From Sphingomonas sp. MA1305 (GTDB taxonomy: Bacteria > Pseudomonadota > Alphaproteobacteria > Sphingomonadales > Sphingomonadaceae), in assembly GCF_016107325.1 (NCBI RefSeq), contig NZ_RCVT01000001.1:372001-436000 (forward strand): 64,000 nt of DNA. The letters run 5' to 3'. Numbering within the stretch: the first letter of the stretch is position 1; every line of letters begins with the position of its first letter. The notes under the pieces were generated by a model that saw only the letters and a list, made by a program, of their open reading frames with translations, was not told the DNA's origin and ran no database searches. The position numbers and the translations under genes were made by a program. Below, piece after piece: positions 42,207-53,344 of the stretch.

Positions 42207-45200
42207 TTAGAAGGAGAAGCGGGCGCCGAGGCGGATCTGGTACAGCGACTGCGTGAAGTTCAGCGACTTGGTGTTCGGCGACGCGAACGAGCTGTAGCGA
42301 TACTGGGCGCACGGCTGCGACGAGCTGGTGTTGACCACACCCGTCCCCGGCGTGGTCCCGGTCGGCGTCGCCACGCTCAGGCACTGCACGTTGACCAGCG
42401 AGGCGCCGTACGGGAAGCCGAACTGGCGCAGACCGCCCCAGTTCTTGTTGAGCAGGTTCGGCAGGTTGTTGATGTCCGCGAAGATCGACAGGCGGGACTT
42501 GCCGAGGAACGTCGGAATTTCCTGCTCGACGTGCAGATCGATGCGGGTGAACGCCCGGTTGCGTGCGGTGTTCTTGGCGATGATCTGGCCACGATACTTG
42601 GCGAGATCGGGGTTGGCATTGATGTAGGCGTCGAGCGCGGTCTGCGTGGTCGTGCTGTCGTAGCTGACCTTGGCATCGCCCGTACCGGTCGGCACGTAGA
42701 GCAGGTTAGTCGGCGTGTTGCCGGTCAGCACGGTGCCGAACACGGTCGAACGGGTCGAGACGTTGTCCTGCATCGTGTAGCTGAACGGACGGCCCGCGCG
42801 GGTTTCACCGAACAGCTGGAACACGGTGCGATAGTCGCCGAAGAACGCGTGATCGTAGCCGACCGAATACTTGAACTGCCACTTGATCTGGTCGCTCGAC
42901 GTTCCATACGACGGGACGTTCGGATCGGCGAAGAACTGGTTGCGATAGTTCGAGTTGATCGTCGACGATGTCGCGTTGCCGACGTCCTTCACCCACTGGC
43001 GGGTGTAGCTACCCGACAGGCTCAGACCCCAGTCGAAATCCTTGCTGGCGCGAACGACGATGATGTGGCTGTGGCCCTGATGGCTGTTGCCCGTGATGAT
43101 GTCGTAATTGGCATCGGCAAAGGTACCGGTCGCGGCACCGTAGCGGACGCGACCGTCCGGCAGCAGGCCGATCGGCACCGACCGGGCGTCGGTGAAGATC
43201 ACACCGTCGATCACCTTCGAATAGTAATAATCGGCACCCAGGTTGAAGCCCTGGAAGCGATAGTCACCCGAAATCGTCGCCTTCAGCGAACGCGGCAGGT
43301 GGAAATTCGGTGACAGTGCACCGGTGTTGGTGCGCGCGACGTTTGCGGCTGCCGCGGGATTGGCAGCTGCGTTGGCGGCGAAGGCCGCGACGGAGGACGG
43401 CACGTTGCCGGTGACGTTGTTGAGCGCCGCGGTGCAGATGTCGGTCGGCACGGTGATGCTCGAGGTGCAGGTGTTGGAACCCTGCGCCGCGCGCGTGATC
43501 GTGATCGCGCTGGTGGTGATCGTGTTCGAGAAGCTGTTCGACTCGTAGATGTCGGGCGAACCGCCACCGAAGATGCCGGCGCCGCCGCGCAGCTTCAGCC
43601 CACCGAGGAAGTTGTCGGGCTTCCAATCGAAGCTGATGCGCGGCTCGAACTGATCGAGGCCGTTGTAGGTATTCGTGTTCGGATAGCCGTAGCGGGTGTT
43701 AAAATAGGGATTGTAGACCGGGCGCTCACCCTGGGCATACATGCTGTACCGCGCGCCATAAGTGACGGCGAGGGTGTCGGTAACCTGCCACTCGTCCTGC
43801 ATGCCGAAGGTGAACTGGGTATAGCGGAAGTCGGCTGCCGCGCTCACGCCGGGGATCGGCGCTGCATAGATGAGCTGGTTGGCGTTGCCGGCCTGGAAGT
43901 CAGCCAGCGAGTCGAAGTAATAGGTGCCGAGGCTATTCTGCACGAAGTTGTTGAACGTGCGGTTCTGCGTCACGTCGACCAGCGCCTGGATCTGGTGCTG
44001 ACCGGCGGTGTAGCGGCCGAGCAGCGAGCCTTCCCAGGTGTCGAAGAACAGCTGGTTCGTCTGACGCGAATTGTCCGGACCGAAATAGATCCGCGGTACG
44101 CCCGTCGAACAGCCGGTCGTGCTGCCGCTCGACGTCGCATCGGCGCAGACGCCGAGCTGGCCGATGCCACGGCCGAGCAGCGGCTCCTGGCCACGCAGAT
44201 TGTACTTGTAGATCGCGCGCGCTTCGGTCGAGAACTTGTCCGTCCAGTCCGAGTTCAGCTGAACGATGCCCGCCTTCAGCAGCTCGGTCAGCGCATAGGC
44301 GTTGGAGCTGAGGCCATAGGTCGGGTTGGCGGCGTTGGTGCTGGTGTTGTTCTGGCTGACTAGCGAATCATATGCGTTGATGTACGACACCGACAGGCGC
44401 TGGCCGTCCATGATGTTCCAGTCGATCCGACCGGTAATCTTTTCGTCCTTGCGCGGGTTGATCGTCAGCACGCTGCCGACGTTGGCGCCGAGATTGCGAC
44501 CGTTGGCCACGCCGATCACCGAGTTGATCTGGCTGTTGAGCAGCGTCGGGTTGGCATATGAGCCGAGTAGTGTCGAGAACGGGCGCGGATCGGTGTTGCG
44601 CTCAGCCGAGACCATGAAGAATAGCTTGTCGGCGATCAGCGGACCGCGCAGCGTCGCGCCATAGGTTTCCGACTTGTACTTCGGCGTCACCTGCGTCGAG
44701 CTGCCGATGCGATCGCCGGTCAGGCCGTCGGTGTTCTGCGAATAGAAGCCGGTGCCGTGGAATTCGTTGGTACCGGACAGCAGCACGGTATCGATCGTGC
44801 CGCCCTGAAAGCCCGACTGACGGAAGTCATAGGGCGCGATCGAGACGGACACCTGCGAGATCGCGTCGAACGGCACCGGACCACGGTTGGTCGGGCTGGC
44901 GTCCTGGTTCAGACCGAAGGTGTCGCCGACGGTCACGCCGTTGATGGTGAAGCGGTTGTAGCGCGGATTGACGCCGGCAAAGCTGACCGCGCCGCCGCGG
45001 TCGCCGCTGTTCGACAGGTCGAGCGTCGCAAAGGGGTCACGGCGCTGGATGTCGCGGATGTCGCGGTTGACCGAGGCGACCTTGCTGATCGTCTCCTGGG
45101 TCAGCACCGTCTGCGGACCGTCCGAGGTCGTGCCGGCGCCACGGATCGACGATGCGCGAACGACGATGTCGCCAGCCTCGTCGCCGGCAGCCGGCGTCAG

Positions 45201-45518
45201 GTCGATCGGCAGGGAGAAGGGCTGCTGGACGACGGTGTAGATGTCGGTGACGGTGCGGTTACCCTGCGGGCTCGCGATCTCAACGGTGTAGGGACCGCCG
45301 ACAGGCAGGCCGCTGGCGTTGAACGTGCCGTCCGGGCCCGTCGCCGTGTTGATGCGGGCGTTGGTCGTGGTGTTGGTGATCGTCACCGTCGCGCCCGCCA
45401 CCGGAGCGCCGCTGGCCGTCACCGAGCCTCGAATCGCTGACGTCGTCTCCTGCGCGGACACGGCCGCCGGTGCGATGAGCGCGACCGCGGCCACACCCAG
45501 GAAAAGGTTGTTTCGCAT
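42207..45518 (-). CDS. Large TonB-dependent receptor with N-terminal carboxypeptidase-regulatory-like domain
   Basis: 1103 residues. Signal peptide (MRNNLFLGVAAVALIAPAAVSA), a CarboxypepD_reg-like beta-sandwich (IRGSVTASGAPVAGATVTI, GTFNASGLPVGGPYTVEI), then a plug (QRRDPFATLDLSNSGDRG, YNRFTINGVTVGDTFGL) and a long barrel ending YQIRLGARFSF. This Oar-like architecture differs from the shorter receptor at 10.7 kb. Substrate unknown. ATG 45518 gives the signal peptide; upstream in-frame codons show no coding sense. Isolated by terminator and a promoter gap. Confidence 0.9.
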   Translation of the reverse strand: MRNNLFLGVAAVALIAPAAVSAQETTSAIRGSVTASGAPVAGATVTITNTTTNARINTATGPDGTFNASGLPVGGPYTVEIASPQGNRTVTDIYTVVQQPFSLPIDLTPAAGDEAGDIVVRASSIRGAGTTSDGPQTVLTQETISKVASVNRDIRDIQRRDPFATLDLSNSGDRGGAVSFAGVNPRYNRFTINGVTVGDTFGLNQDASPTNRGPVPFDAISQVSVSIAPYDFRQSGFQGGTIDTVLLSGTNEFHGTGFYSQNTDGLTGDRIGSSTQVTPKYKSETYGATLRGPLIADKLFFMVSAERNTDPRPFSTLLGSYANPTLLNSQINSVIGVANGRNLGANVGSVLTINPRKDEKITGRIDWNIMDGQRLSVSYINAYDSLVSQNNTSTNAANPTYGLSSNAYALTELLKAGIVQLNSDWTDKFSTEARAIYKYNLRGQEPLLGRGIGQLGVCADATSSGSTTGCSTGVPRIYFGPDNSRQTNQLFFDTWEGSLLGRYTAGQHQIQALVDVTQNRTFNNFVQNSLGTYYFDSLADFQAGNANQLIYAAPIPGVSAAADFRYTQFTFGMQDEWQVTDTLAVTYGARYSMYAQGERPVYNPYFNTRYGYPNTNTYNGLDQFEPRISFDWKPDNFLGGLKLRGGAGIFGGGSPDIYESNSFSNTITTSAITITRAAQGSNTCTSSITVPTDICTAALNNVTGNVPSSVAAFAANAAANPAAAANVARTNTGALSPNFHLPRSLKATISGDYRFQGFNLGADYYYSKVIDGVIFTDARSVPIGLLPDGRVRYGAATGTFADANYDIITGNSHQGHSHIIVVRASKDFDWGLSLSGSYTRQWVKDVGNATSSTINSNYRNQFFADPNVPSYGTSSDQIKWQFKYSVGYDHAFFGDYRTVFQLFGETRAGRPFSYTMQDNVSTRSTVFGTVLTGNTPTNLLYVPTGTGDAKVSYDSTTTQTALDAYINANPDLAKYRGQIIAKNTARNRAFTRIDLHVEQEIPTFLGKSRLSIFADINNLPNLLNKNWGGLRQFGFPYGASLVNVQCLSVATPTGTTPGTGVVNTSSSQPCAQYRYSSFASPNTKSLNFTQSLYQIRLGARFSF

Positions 45519-45656
45519 CAGAAAAATGTCCCCTTTGAGCTTCAGCTCGGAATCGCGGCCAGCGTTGTGCCGTCTCCGCGCGCCCTGCCCGTGGGATATT
45601 TCTATTCTGTGACAATCGCGAGTCGTGGTTGCTACGCGGGTTACGTTCGCGCTGCT

Positions 45657-45676
45657 GCGTTGCAAAAACGCAACGC
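45657..45676. promoter_or_regulatory. GCGTTGC-N6-GCAACGC inverted repeat, possible operator
   Basis: A perfect 7-bp inverted repeat with an A-rich centre, about 140 bp upstream of the receptor start and 45 bp after the ligA stop on the same strand. It could be an operator or a short hairpin after ligA; a T-tract for termination is lacking. The rest of the 202-bp gap shows nothing recognised. Confidence 0.4.
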
Positions 45677-45720
45677 TTCCAAGGGATTTAGGCCCGCCTC
45701 GTCACCAACTCGGAACCAAG

Positions 45721-47901
<2,181 letters not shown>

Positions 47902-48243
47902 CTACGACCACCAGCCGGGATAGGCGGCGACGATCGCCATCGACAGCACCAGCACCGGCAGCGCGGTGCGCCATTCGAAGCTCGCCAGCGTCTCCAGCGA
48001 TCGTCGTGTATTCCATGCGGCGATCATGGCCGCGACCAGGCACCAGGCCAGCCACCAGCCGGTGCCCGCCGGCCGTCGGATGATCACGTCGATCGCCAGC
48101 GCCACCACCGCGACGCCGCCGATGGCGGAGAGCAGGCTGAGCAGCGTCCCGACGGGCAGCATCGCCAGCGCGACGCGCGATTCGACATCCCGGATGGCCA
48201 TCGCCATTCCGTCGCGGCTGGACCGCGACGGCGCAAGTCCCAT
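47902..48243 (-). CDS. Small three-helix membrane protein, unknown
   Basis: 113 residues with hydrophobic helices at about 27-53 (LAMLPVGTLLSLLSAIGGVAV), 60-77 and 90-108 (LPVLVLSMAIVAAYPGWW). Lies 39 bp upstream of ligA on the same strand and may share its transcript. No known family recognised. Confidence 0.55.
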   Translation of the reverse strand: MGLAPSRSSRDGMAMAIRDVESRVALAMLPVGTLLSLLSAIGGVAVVALAIDVIIRRPAGTGWWLAWCLVAAMIAAWNTRRSLETLASFEWRTALPVLVLSMAIVAAYPGWWS

Positions 48244-48322
48244 TGCCGCGTAAAATTCCCCACGCGCCGTGAACCAACCTCGCCCGCGCGCGCTTTCGTC
48301 TGCAAATGCAGGGAGAAAGCGC

Positions 48323-49300
48323 GTGACCGATCAGACCAATCGCCGTGACCTGTTCAAGGGCGCTGCCGCGGCCGGAGTCACCGCGGCGGCCGCGCCGGCC
48401 CTGGCCCAGGCGGGTACCGTGCCCGTATCCGACCCCAAGACGAAATACCCCAGCCAACCCTTCGCGGAACAGCGGCAGAAATGGCCGGCCCTGCAGCGCG
48501 AGATGAAGCCGGTGCCGGATTGCGGCGAAGCGAGCTATCGCGGCTCCGGCCGGCTCGCCGGGCGCAAGGCGCTGGTCACCGGCGGCGATTCGGGCATCGG
48601 CCGCGCCGCGGTGATCGCCTTCGCGCGCGAAGGCGCGGACGTCGCGATCAATTATTATCCGACCGAGGAGCCGGACGCGCAGGACGTCGCCCGCCTGTTG
48701 CGCGGCGAGGGCCGCAAGGTGGTGCTGATCCCCGGCGACCTGACCGACGAAAAATTCTGCCGCGACCTGATCGCCCGCGCCAATCGCGACCTCGGCGGGC
48801 TCGACATCCTGGTCAACAACGCCGCCTATCAGCAGAGCAAGGCGTCGATCATGGAGATCAGCGCCGAACAGTTCGACCGGACGATGAAGACCAACCTCTA
48901 TGCGATGTTCCACCTGACCAAGGCGGCGATCCCGTTGATGAAGCCGGGTGCGGCGATCATCAACACCGCCTCGGTCAATTCGGTCAGTCCGGAAAAGGAA
49001 TTGCTCGATTACGCGACGACCAAGGCGGGCATCCTGATCTTCACCAAGGCGCTGGCCAAGCAGATCGCCAGCAAGGGCATCCGCGTCAACGCGGTGGCGC
49101 CGGGGCCGATCTGGACGCCGCTGCAGGTCGCGGGCGGGCAATTGCCGGGCGAGATGGACAAGTTCGGCCAGGACACGCCGTTGGGACGCGCCGGCCAGCC
49201 GGCGGAGCTGGCCGGCCTTTACGTCAGCCTGGCCGATCCGACCAACAGCTTCACCACCGGCAGCGCCTTTGGCGCGAACGGCGGGACGGGGGCGATCTGA
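48323..49300 (+). CDS. SDR family oxidoreductase with Tat signal
   Basis: 325 residues. The twin-arginine signal NRRDLFKGAAAAGVTAAAAPALA precedes a complete classical SDR: TGGDSGIGRA (NAD(P) binding), NNAA, catalytic SV and YATTK, and a C-terminal substrate loop. It resembles the longer YhxC/YhdF-type dehydrogenases. Export of a NAD(P)-dependent enzyme is unusual. GTG 48323 has AGGGAGA nine bases upstream. The substrate is unknown. Confidence 0.87.
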   Translation: MTDQTNRRDLFKGAAAAGVTAAAAPALAQAGTVPVSDPKTKYPSQPFAEQRQKWPALQREMKPVPDCGEASYRGSGRLAGRKALVTGGDSGIGRAAVIAFAREGADVAINYYPTEEPDAQDVARLLRGEGRKVVLIPGDLTDEKFCRDLIARANRDLGGLDILVNNAAYQQSKASIMEISAEQFDRTMKTNLYAMFHLTKAAIPLMKPGAAIINTASVNSVSPEKELLDYATTKAGILIFTKALAKQIASKGIRVNAVAPGPIWTPLQVAGGQLPGEMDKFGQDTPLGRAGQPAELAGLYVSLADPTNSFTTGSAFGANGGTGAI

Positions 49301-49545
49301 TCACCCGTGAGGGCGGCGGCCAAGTCCCTGATGATCGCGCGTTACGCCGCGAGTCTTGACAAAATTGACGCCTGAACGGGGTTTCTCGCCCCCTCCACGA
49401 TGCCGGGCTCGACCCAAGCGCCTCCCGGGCGTGGACGGGGGAGGCGGTGCTGAGGCCGCTCGTGACCATCGCCATTCGGACCACGATGAGAAAGAGCCGT
49501 TAACCGCCCGCATCATGCCCCCATCCGGCCGTGTAGGACAGCGCC
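49301..49545. other. Intergenic gap between convergent SDR and recN
   Basis: 245 bp. Short open frames occur on both strands but have no start context or protein-like sequence. TTGACA at about 49356 has no matching -10. I see nothing supported here. Confidence 0.5.
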
Positions 49546-51204
49546 TTATGCGGTCTCCAACAGCCGGTCGGCCTGGGCCCGTGCCTCGTCCGTCACCGTC
49601 GCGCCGGACAGCATGCGGGCGATCTCCTCGCGCCGCTCGGCCTCGTCGAGGATGCGCACCCCGGTGCGGGTGACGGTGCCGTCATGGCTCTTGGCGATCA
49701 GCAGATGTTCGGCGCCGCGTGCCGCGACTTGCGGCGAATGGGTGACGACCAGCAATTGCGTCCGCTCCGCCAGTCGCGCCAGCCGATCGCCGATCGCGCT
49801 CGCCACCGCGCCGCCGACGCCGCGGTCGATCTCGTCGAAGATCATCGTCGCCGCGCCGCCTTCCTCGGCCAGCGCGACCTTGAGCGCCAGGATGAAGCGG
49901 GACAATTCGCCGCCGCTGGCGATCTTGGCGAGCGGGGCGAAGGGCGCACCGGGGTTGGTCGCGATCTCGAACTCGACGCGATCCTTGCCCTGCGCCGACC
50001 AGCCGTCGGCGCCGACCGTCTGCACCACCGTGCGGAAGCGCGCGGCATCGAGCTTGAGCGGGGCGAGCTCGCCCGCCACTGCCGCATCGAGCCGTTCCGC
50101 CGCGGCCCGTCGACGTGTCGACAGGATGTCGGCGGCGGCATCGTAATCGGCCCGCGCCGCCGCTACCGTGGCCTCCAGCACCGCGATGCCGTCCTCGCCC
50201 GCCTCCAGCCGGTCGAGCCGCTCGCGCAGCTCGCTGGCGAGCGCGGGCAGGTCGTCGGGCTGGACGCGATGCTTGCGCGCCATGCCGCGCAGCTCGAACA
50301 GCCGCGCCTCGTCATCCTCCAGCGCGCGCGGATCGAAGGCAAGCGCGCCATGCGCCTCGCGCAGCCGCTCCTCCGCAGCCGATGCCTCGATCACCGCGCG
50401 GTCGATCGCCGCCAGCGCCTCGGCCAGGGCAGGGTGATCCTCGGCGATCCGCTCCAGCACCCGCGCCGCTTGGCGCAATTGCGACAGGCCGCCGTCCGAT
50501 CCGTCGAGATGCGCGTCGATCGCCGCCAGTTCGCTGGCGATCTTCTCGGCACGCTGCATGCCGCGGCGCTTTTCGGCCAACGCCTCTTCCTCGCCCGGCT
50601 CGGCGGCGAGCGCAGTCAGTTCGCCGACCGCATGTTCCAGCCATTCGCGGTCGCGCGCCGCCGTCTCGATCTCCGCGCGCGCCGCGGCGAGCTTGGCCTC
50701 GGCGTCGCGGAACGCTGCCCAGGCCCGCGCCGTGTCGGCGGTGTCGATCCGGCCGAAGGCGTCGAGCAGCGCACGATGGCCGCGCGGGTTGAGCAGGCCA
50801 CGATCGTCGTGCTGGCCGTGGATCTCGACCAGCATCGGCGCCATCTCGCGCAGCAGCGCCGCGCCCGCCGGCTGATTGTTGACGAAGCCGCGGCTGCCGC
50901 CGTCCGCCTTGACCAGGCGGCGGACGAGCAGCGGCTCGCCCGGCTCGACCTCGATGCCATTGTCGTCGAGCAGCGCGCGCAACGGCCCGGTCGGCGGATC
51001 AAAGGTCGCGGTCACCGTCGCCTGCGCCGCGCCATGGCGGACCAGCCCGCTCTCGCCGCGCGCGCCCAGCGCCAGGCCGAGCGCGTCGAGCAGGATCGAT
51101 TTGCCCGCGCCGGTTTCACCGGTCAGCACGTCGAGCCCGGACCCGAATTCGAGATCCAGCGCCTCGATCAGCACCACGTCGCGGATGGAAAGCGCAGTCA
51201 GCAT
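49546..51204 (-). CDS. recN: DNA repair protein RecN
   Basis: 552-residue SMC-like ATPase for double-strand break repair. Walker A GETGAGKSILL (K35), long coiled-coil arms (about 150-350), and C-terminal signature IASGGELSRFILALKVAL with Walker B ATMIFDEIDRGVGG. ATG 51204 begins MLTALSIRDVVLIEALDL; longer frame upstream is unsupported. Confidence 0.95.
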   Translation of the reverse strand: MLTALSIRDVVLIEALDLEFGSGLDVLTGETGAGKSILLDALGLALGARGESGLVRHGAAQATVTATFDPPTGPLRALLDDNGIEVEPGEPLLVRRLVKADGGSRGFVNNQPAGAALLREMAPMLVEIHGQHDDRGLLNPRGHRALLDAFGRIDTADTARAWAAFRDAEAKLAAARAEIETAARDREWLEHAVGELTALAAEPGEEEALAEKRRGMQRAEKIASELAAIDAHLDGSDGGLSQLRQAARVLERIAEDHPALAEALAAIDRAVIEASAAEERLREAHGALAFDPRALEDDEARLFELRGMARKHRVQPDDLPALASELRERLDRLEAGEDGIAVLEATVAAARADYDAAADILSTRRRAAAERLDAAVAGELAPLKLDAARFRTVVQTVGADGWSAQGKDRVEFEIATNPGAPFAPLAKIASGGELSRFILALKVALAEEGGAATMIFDEIDRGVGGAVASAIGDRLARLAERTQLLVVTHSPQVAARGAEHLLIAKSHDGTVTRTGVRILDEAERREEIARMLSGATVTDEARAQADRLLETA

Positions 51205-51350
51205 CGTCGGCCGATATAGCGCGGCGGCGCGGCGATGTTGATCCCTCAATGTTCTGTTTTTTCGAGACGGGCGGCGCGGTCCGGCGGATGGCGTCTGCCG
51301 CCCAGAAGCGGACCTTGCGCGGTCGTATAGTCTAAGGCACCATCGTAGCG

Positions 51351-51686
51351 ATGGGATGGATTGCGAAGCCAGGTTCCGCAGAGGACCGTCTTAATCGGTG
51401 GATGACGCGCAAGAACGTTACCCTGATTTTCTTGGCATCTTCAACGTTATACAGCTCCCTTCTGGCTTGGGCGGCAATTGACTTACTAGTGCCAAAATGG
51501 CGCTATTTGGCGGGCTTGCCACTTGCCTACGGCATTGGAGCTGCATGTACTGCCATCGCCCTTTGGAGAGCGGAAAAACCATCGGCAGTGACGTGGGCCA
51601 GCGCGTATCTATTTGCCGCACTCCCCGCGATTAAAATGCTCCTCGACAGTGGTGTCGTTGAAGAGATCGCAGGCCGCTTATCATAG
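51351..51686 (+). CDS. Membrane protein, unknown, in low-GC island
   Basis: 111 residues. Three hydrophobic stretches (LIFLASSTLYSSLLAWAAI, YLAGLPLAYGIGAACTAIAL and WASAYLFAALPAIKML). ATG 51351 lacks a clear ribosome binding site; ATG 51402 is an alternative. Codon use is less GC-biased than in flanking genes. A palindromic repeat starts five bases after the stop. Not recognised. Confidence 0.55.
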   Translation: MGWIAKPGSAEDRLNRWMTRKNVTLIFLASSTLYSSLLAWAAIDLLVPKWRYLAGLPLAYGIGAACTAIALWRAEKPSAVTWASAYLFAALPAIKMLLDSGVVEEIAGRLS

Positions 51687-51690
51687 CGAT

Positions 51691-51720
51691 CGTCCGCTTC
51701 CGCCCACTAGCGGACATTCG
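51691..51720 (+). repeat. Palindromic repeat copy 1
   Basis: CGTCCGCTTCCGCCCACTAG followed by CGGACATTCG; stem TCCGCT/AGCGGA. One of five related copies between 51.7 and 53.9 kb, all in the same orientation. Confidence 0.8.
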
Positions 51721-51742
51721 CGCCCGTTGTCAGACTGGGTGA

Positions 51743-52075
51743 ATGAAGAACATCCAGATCATCGACGGCGCGAGCAATGCTACCTACAGCCTATTCCAAG
51801 CCACCGACGCCGAGTTTGCCGCGATTTTCCCCGACGGGCACGACATGGAAATCATCGAAGACCTGATCGCGCGCTTAGGTGATGAAGAGGCAACTCGGGT
51901 GCTTACACCCATTTGGAACCGACCGATTCTGAAGCGGGACGCGCTAGGGCTTCACGGCACACTTTTCTACGATAACGAGCGCCGTCGAATCCCGGCGTCG
52001 AAGCGGGAAGTCGATTGGGATGAGCGGTCGATCAACCCGGCCCAACGGGAGCTTTTTTCCGCTCACCGCGGATGA
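51743..52075 (+). CDS. Conserved-looking small soluble protein, unknown
   Basis: 110 residues, MKNIQIIDGASNATYSLFQA..., acidic, no signal or membrane segment. DEEATRVLTPIWNRP and GLHGTLFYDNERRRIPASKR look globular. It resembles small proteins I have seen in sphingomonad genomes but I cannot name a family. Its stop codon lies at the left end of repeat copy 2. Confidence 0.65.
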   Translation: MKNIQIIDGASNATYSLFQATDAEFAAIFPDGHDMEIIEDLIARLGDEEATRVLTPIWNRPILKRDALGLHGTLFYDNERRRIPASKREVDWDERSINPAQRELFSAHRG

Positions 52076-52100
52076 CCGCTTTCGCCCAACAGCGGACATG
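52075..52100 (+). repeat. Palindromic repeat copy 2
   Basis: ACCGCTTTCGCCCAACAGCG followed by GACATG; stem CCGCT/AGCGG. It begins at the stop codon of the preceding gene. Confidence 0.75.
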
Positions 52101-52106
52101 GCTCGA

Positions 52107-52511
52107 TCACGAGACGGGGGTGCCGGGCGGGCTTGTCGTGTGATCCCAAATGGTCTTGACGCCCTCATTGCAGCGGTAGCCGGTCGAACAGTCGATGTGT
52201 TTCTCTATCTGATCTCGGACGGCTTCCACCGCTGTGCAGGGAGCGCCCATTTCGGTTTCAAGAAAAACCCATGGCTCAGGGTTCATGGTCGAGCCACGCG
52301 CGAGATATCTGTCGAGAGTGCCTCGCGAAACTTGAGTGCCGTTCCAATACGTTTTGCCTGCCCGATCAAGGGCGATCGTGTTGAGCATGACGAGACCGAA
52401 GGGTCGAGGCTTACCCCACGACGATCGAGGCGGAGAGCACGCTTTCGGTGCTTCGGATGAGCAGCCCGCCGTTATCAAACTGGTCAGAACAATCGCGTGA
52501 ACAAATTTCAT
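52107..52511 (-). CDS. Lipoprotein with ExbD-like periplasmic domain
   Basis: 134 residues from ATG 52511. Signal peptide with lipobox (FVHAIVLTSLITAGC). The core NTIALDRAGKTYWNGTQVS, RYLARGSTMNPEPWVFLETE and CTAVEAVRDQIEKHIDC has the strand-helix-strand pattern of ExbD-type periplasmic domains, without the membrane anchor helix of real ExbD. Function unknown. Only gene on the minus strand within this island. Confidence 0.65.
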   Translation of the reverse strand: MKFVHAIVLTSLITAGCSSEAPKACSPPRSSWGKPRPFGLVMLNTIALDRAGKTYWNGTQVSRGTLDRYLARGSTMNPEPWVFLETEMGAPCTAVEAVRDQIEKHIDCSTGYRCNEGVKTIWDHTTSPPGTPVS

Positions 52512-52550
52512 GAGGTGAGACTGCCTGCGCAATGGCGCCGACGCCAGCGG

Positions 52551-52582
52551 AACGTCCGCGTTCCCCCAGGAGCGGACGGTTT
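52551..52582 (+). repeat. Palindromic repeat copy 3
   Basis: AACGTCCGCGTTCCCCCAGG followed by AGCGGACGGTTT; stem CGTCCGC/GCGGACG. Upstream of the minus-strand lipoprotein gene. Confidence 0.75.
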
Positions 52583-52649
52583 GCTTGCGCCCAAACTGAC
52601 ATTCTGCGATCAGTTTCTTGTGGAAAGGTAGACAACGCAGGATTGTAGT

Positions 52650-52811
52650 ATGGACGGTCTACTTCCTGGAGTAGCTGAAGATATCATCGAGTGGGTCGAC
52701 GATCGATTTGGTCGGACGGCAGCTTGGATCGTCGGCGTTGGTTCCGTTCTCGGACTCACGATCGGTACCATCGCCATTGGGTTCGTGGCAGTTGACTATC
52801 TTGCAGGCTGA
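52650..52811 (+). CDS. Very small membrane protein, unknown
   Basis: 53 residues, MDGLLPGVAEDIIEWVDDRF then a hydrophobic helix (AWIVGVGSVLGLTIGTIAIG). AGGA lies eight bases before the ATG at 52650. Acidic N-terminus, single membrane helix. Not recognised. Confidence 0.55.
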   Translation: MDGLLPGVAEDIIEWVDDRFGRTAAWIVGVGSVLGLTIGTIAIGFVAVDYLAG

Positions 52812-52873
52812 GCGTGCGCACGCTTGCAGTGGGTTTTGGCCTGTTTACACCCGATTGTGCTCATTAAGGGCGT

Positions 52874-53269
52874 ATGCGACCGGATGACATGAAAGTTGAT
52901 GACTCCCTGCAGGTATGGCTGAAACCCGGTTTGGGACTCGTACTTCCCCTCAGCGTAGCTGCTGGCTTGTTGGCAGCGGCACCCGAACAAGATCCGCCTG
53001 AGTGGATGATTTTCATCGCGGCAGTTTGTACCGCTATAGCAATCGTTTATTCATGCCACGGTCTCAATCATTGGCTCGCCTCCCGTCGCAAGTATACTAC
53101 GTTCTCCATTGTTATAGGCCTATTTGGATGCGCTTCCCTCATCATCGGTCTAATTTGTCATAATCAATTACTTGTTGTCTTGGGTGGATTGATAAACGTA
53201 GCTGCGGGCATGTTAATGAAAAGCTTTATCGGCCGCTGGGCCAATCGAATTAGACAAAGGCACCTATAG
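52874..53269 (+). CDS. Four-helix membrane protein, unknown
   Basis: 131 residues with four hydrophobic segments (GLGLVLPLSVAAGLLAAA, WMIFIAAVCTAIAIVYSC, FSIVIGLFGCASLIIGLI, LLVVLGGLINVAAGMLM) and a basic end (RWANRIRQRHL). Codon use is markedly AT-richer than the flanking genome. No family recognised. Confidence 0.6.
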   Translation: MRPDDMKVDDSLQVWLKPGLGLVLPLSVAAGLLAAAPEQDPPEWMIFIAAVCTAIAIVYSCHGLNHWLASRRKYTTFSIVIGLFGCASLIIGLICHNQLLVVLGGLINVAAGMLMKSFIGRWANRIRQRHL

Positions 53270-53292
53270 GTCAGCAACCCCTCGATAGCGCT

Positions 53293-53322
53293 CGTCCGCT
53301 TTCGCCCAATTGCGGACATTCG
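53293..53322 (+). repeat. Palindromic repeat copy 4
   Basis: CGTCCGCTTTCGCCCAATTG followed by CGGACATTCG. Very close to copy 1 in sequence and in its position just after a gene. Confidence 0.8.
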
Positions 53323-53344
53323 CGTCGAGTGGCAGTCTTCTCGA

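Noticed and set aside
49301..49545. Small ORFs or an RNA gene between the SDR and recN
   Set aside because: Frames lack start context and composition of real genes; a TTGACA near 49356 has no matching -10 element and no foldable structure stood out.
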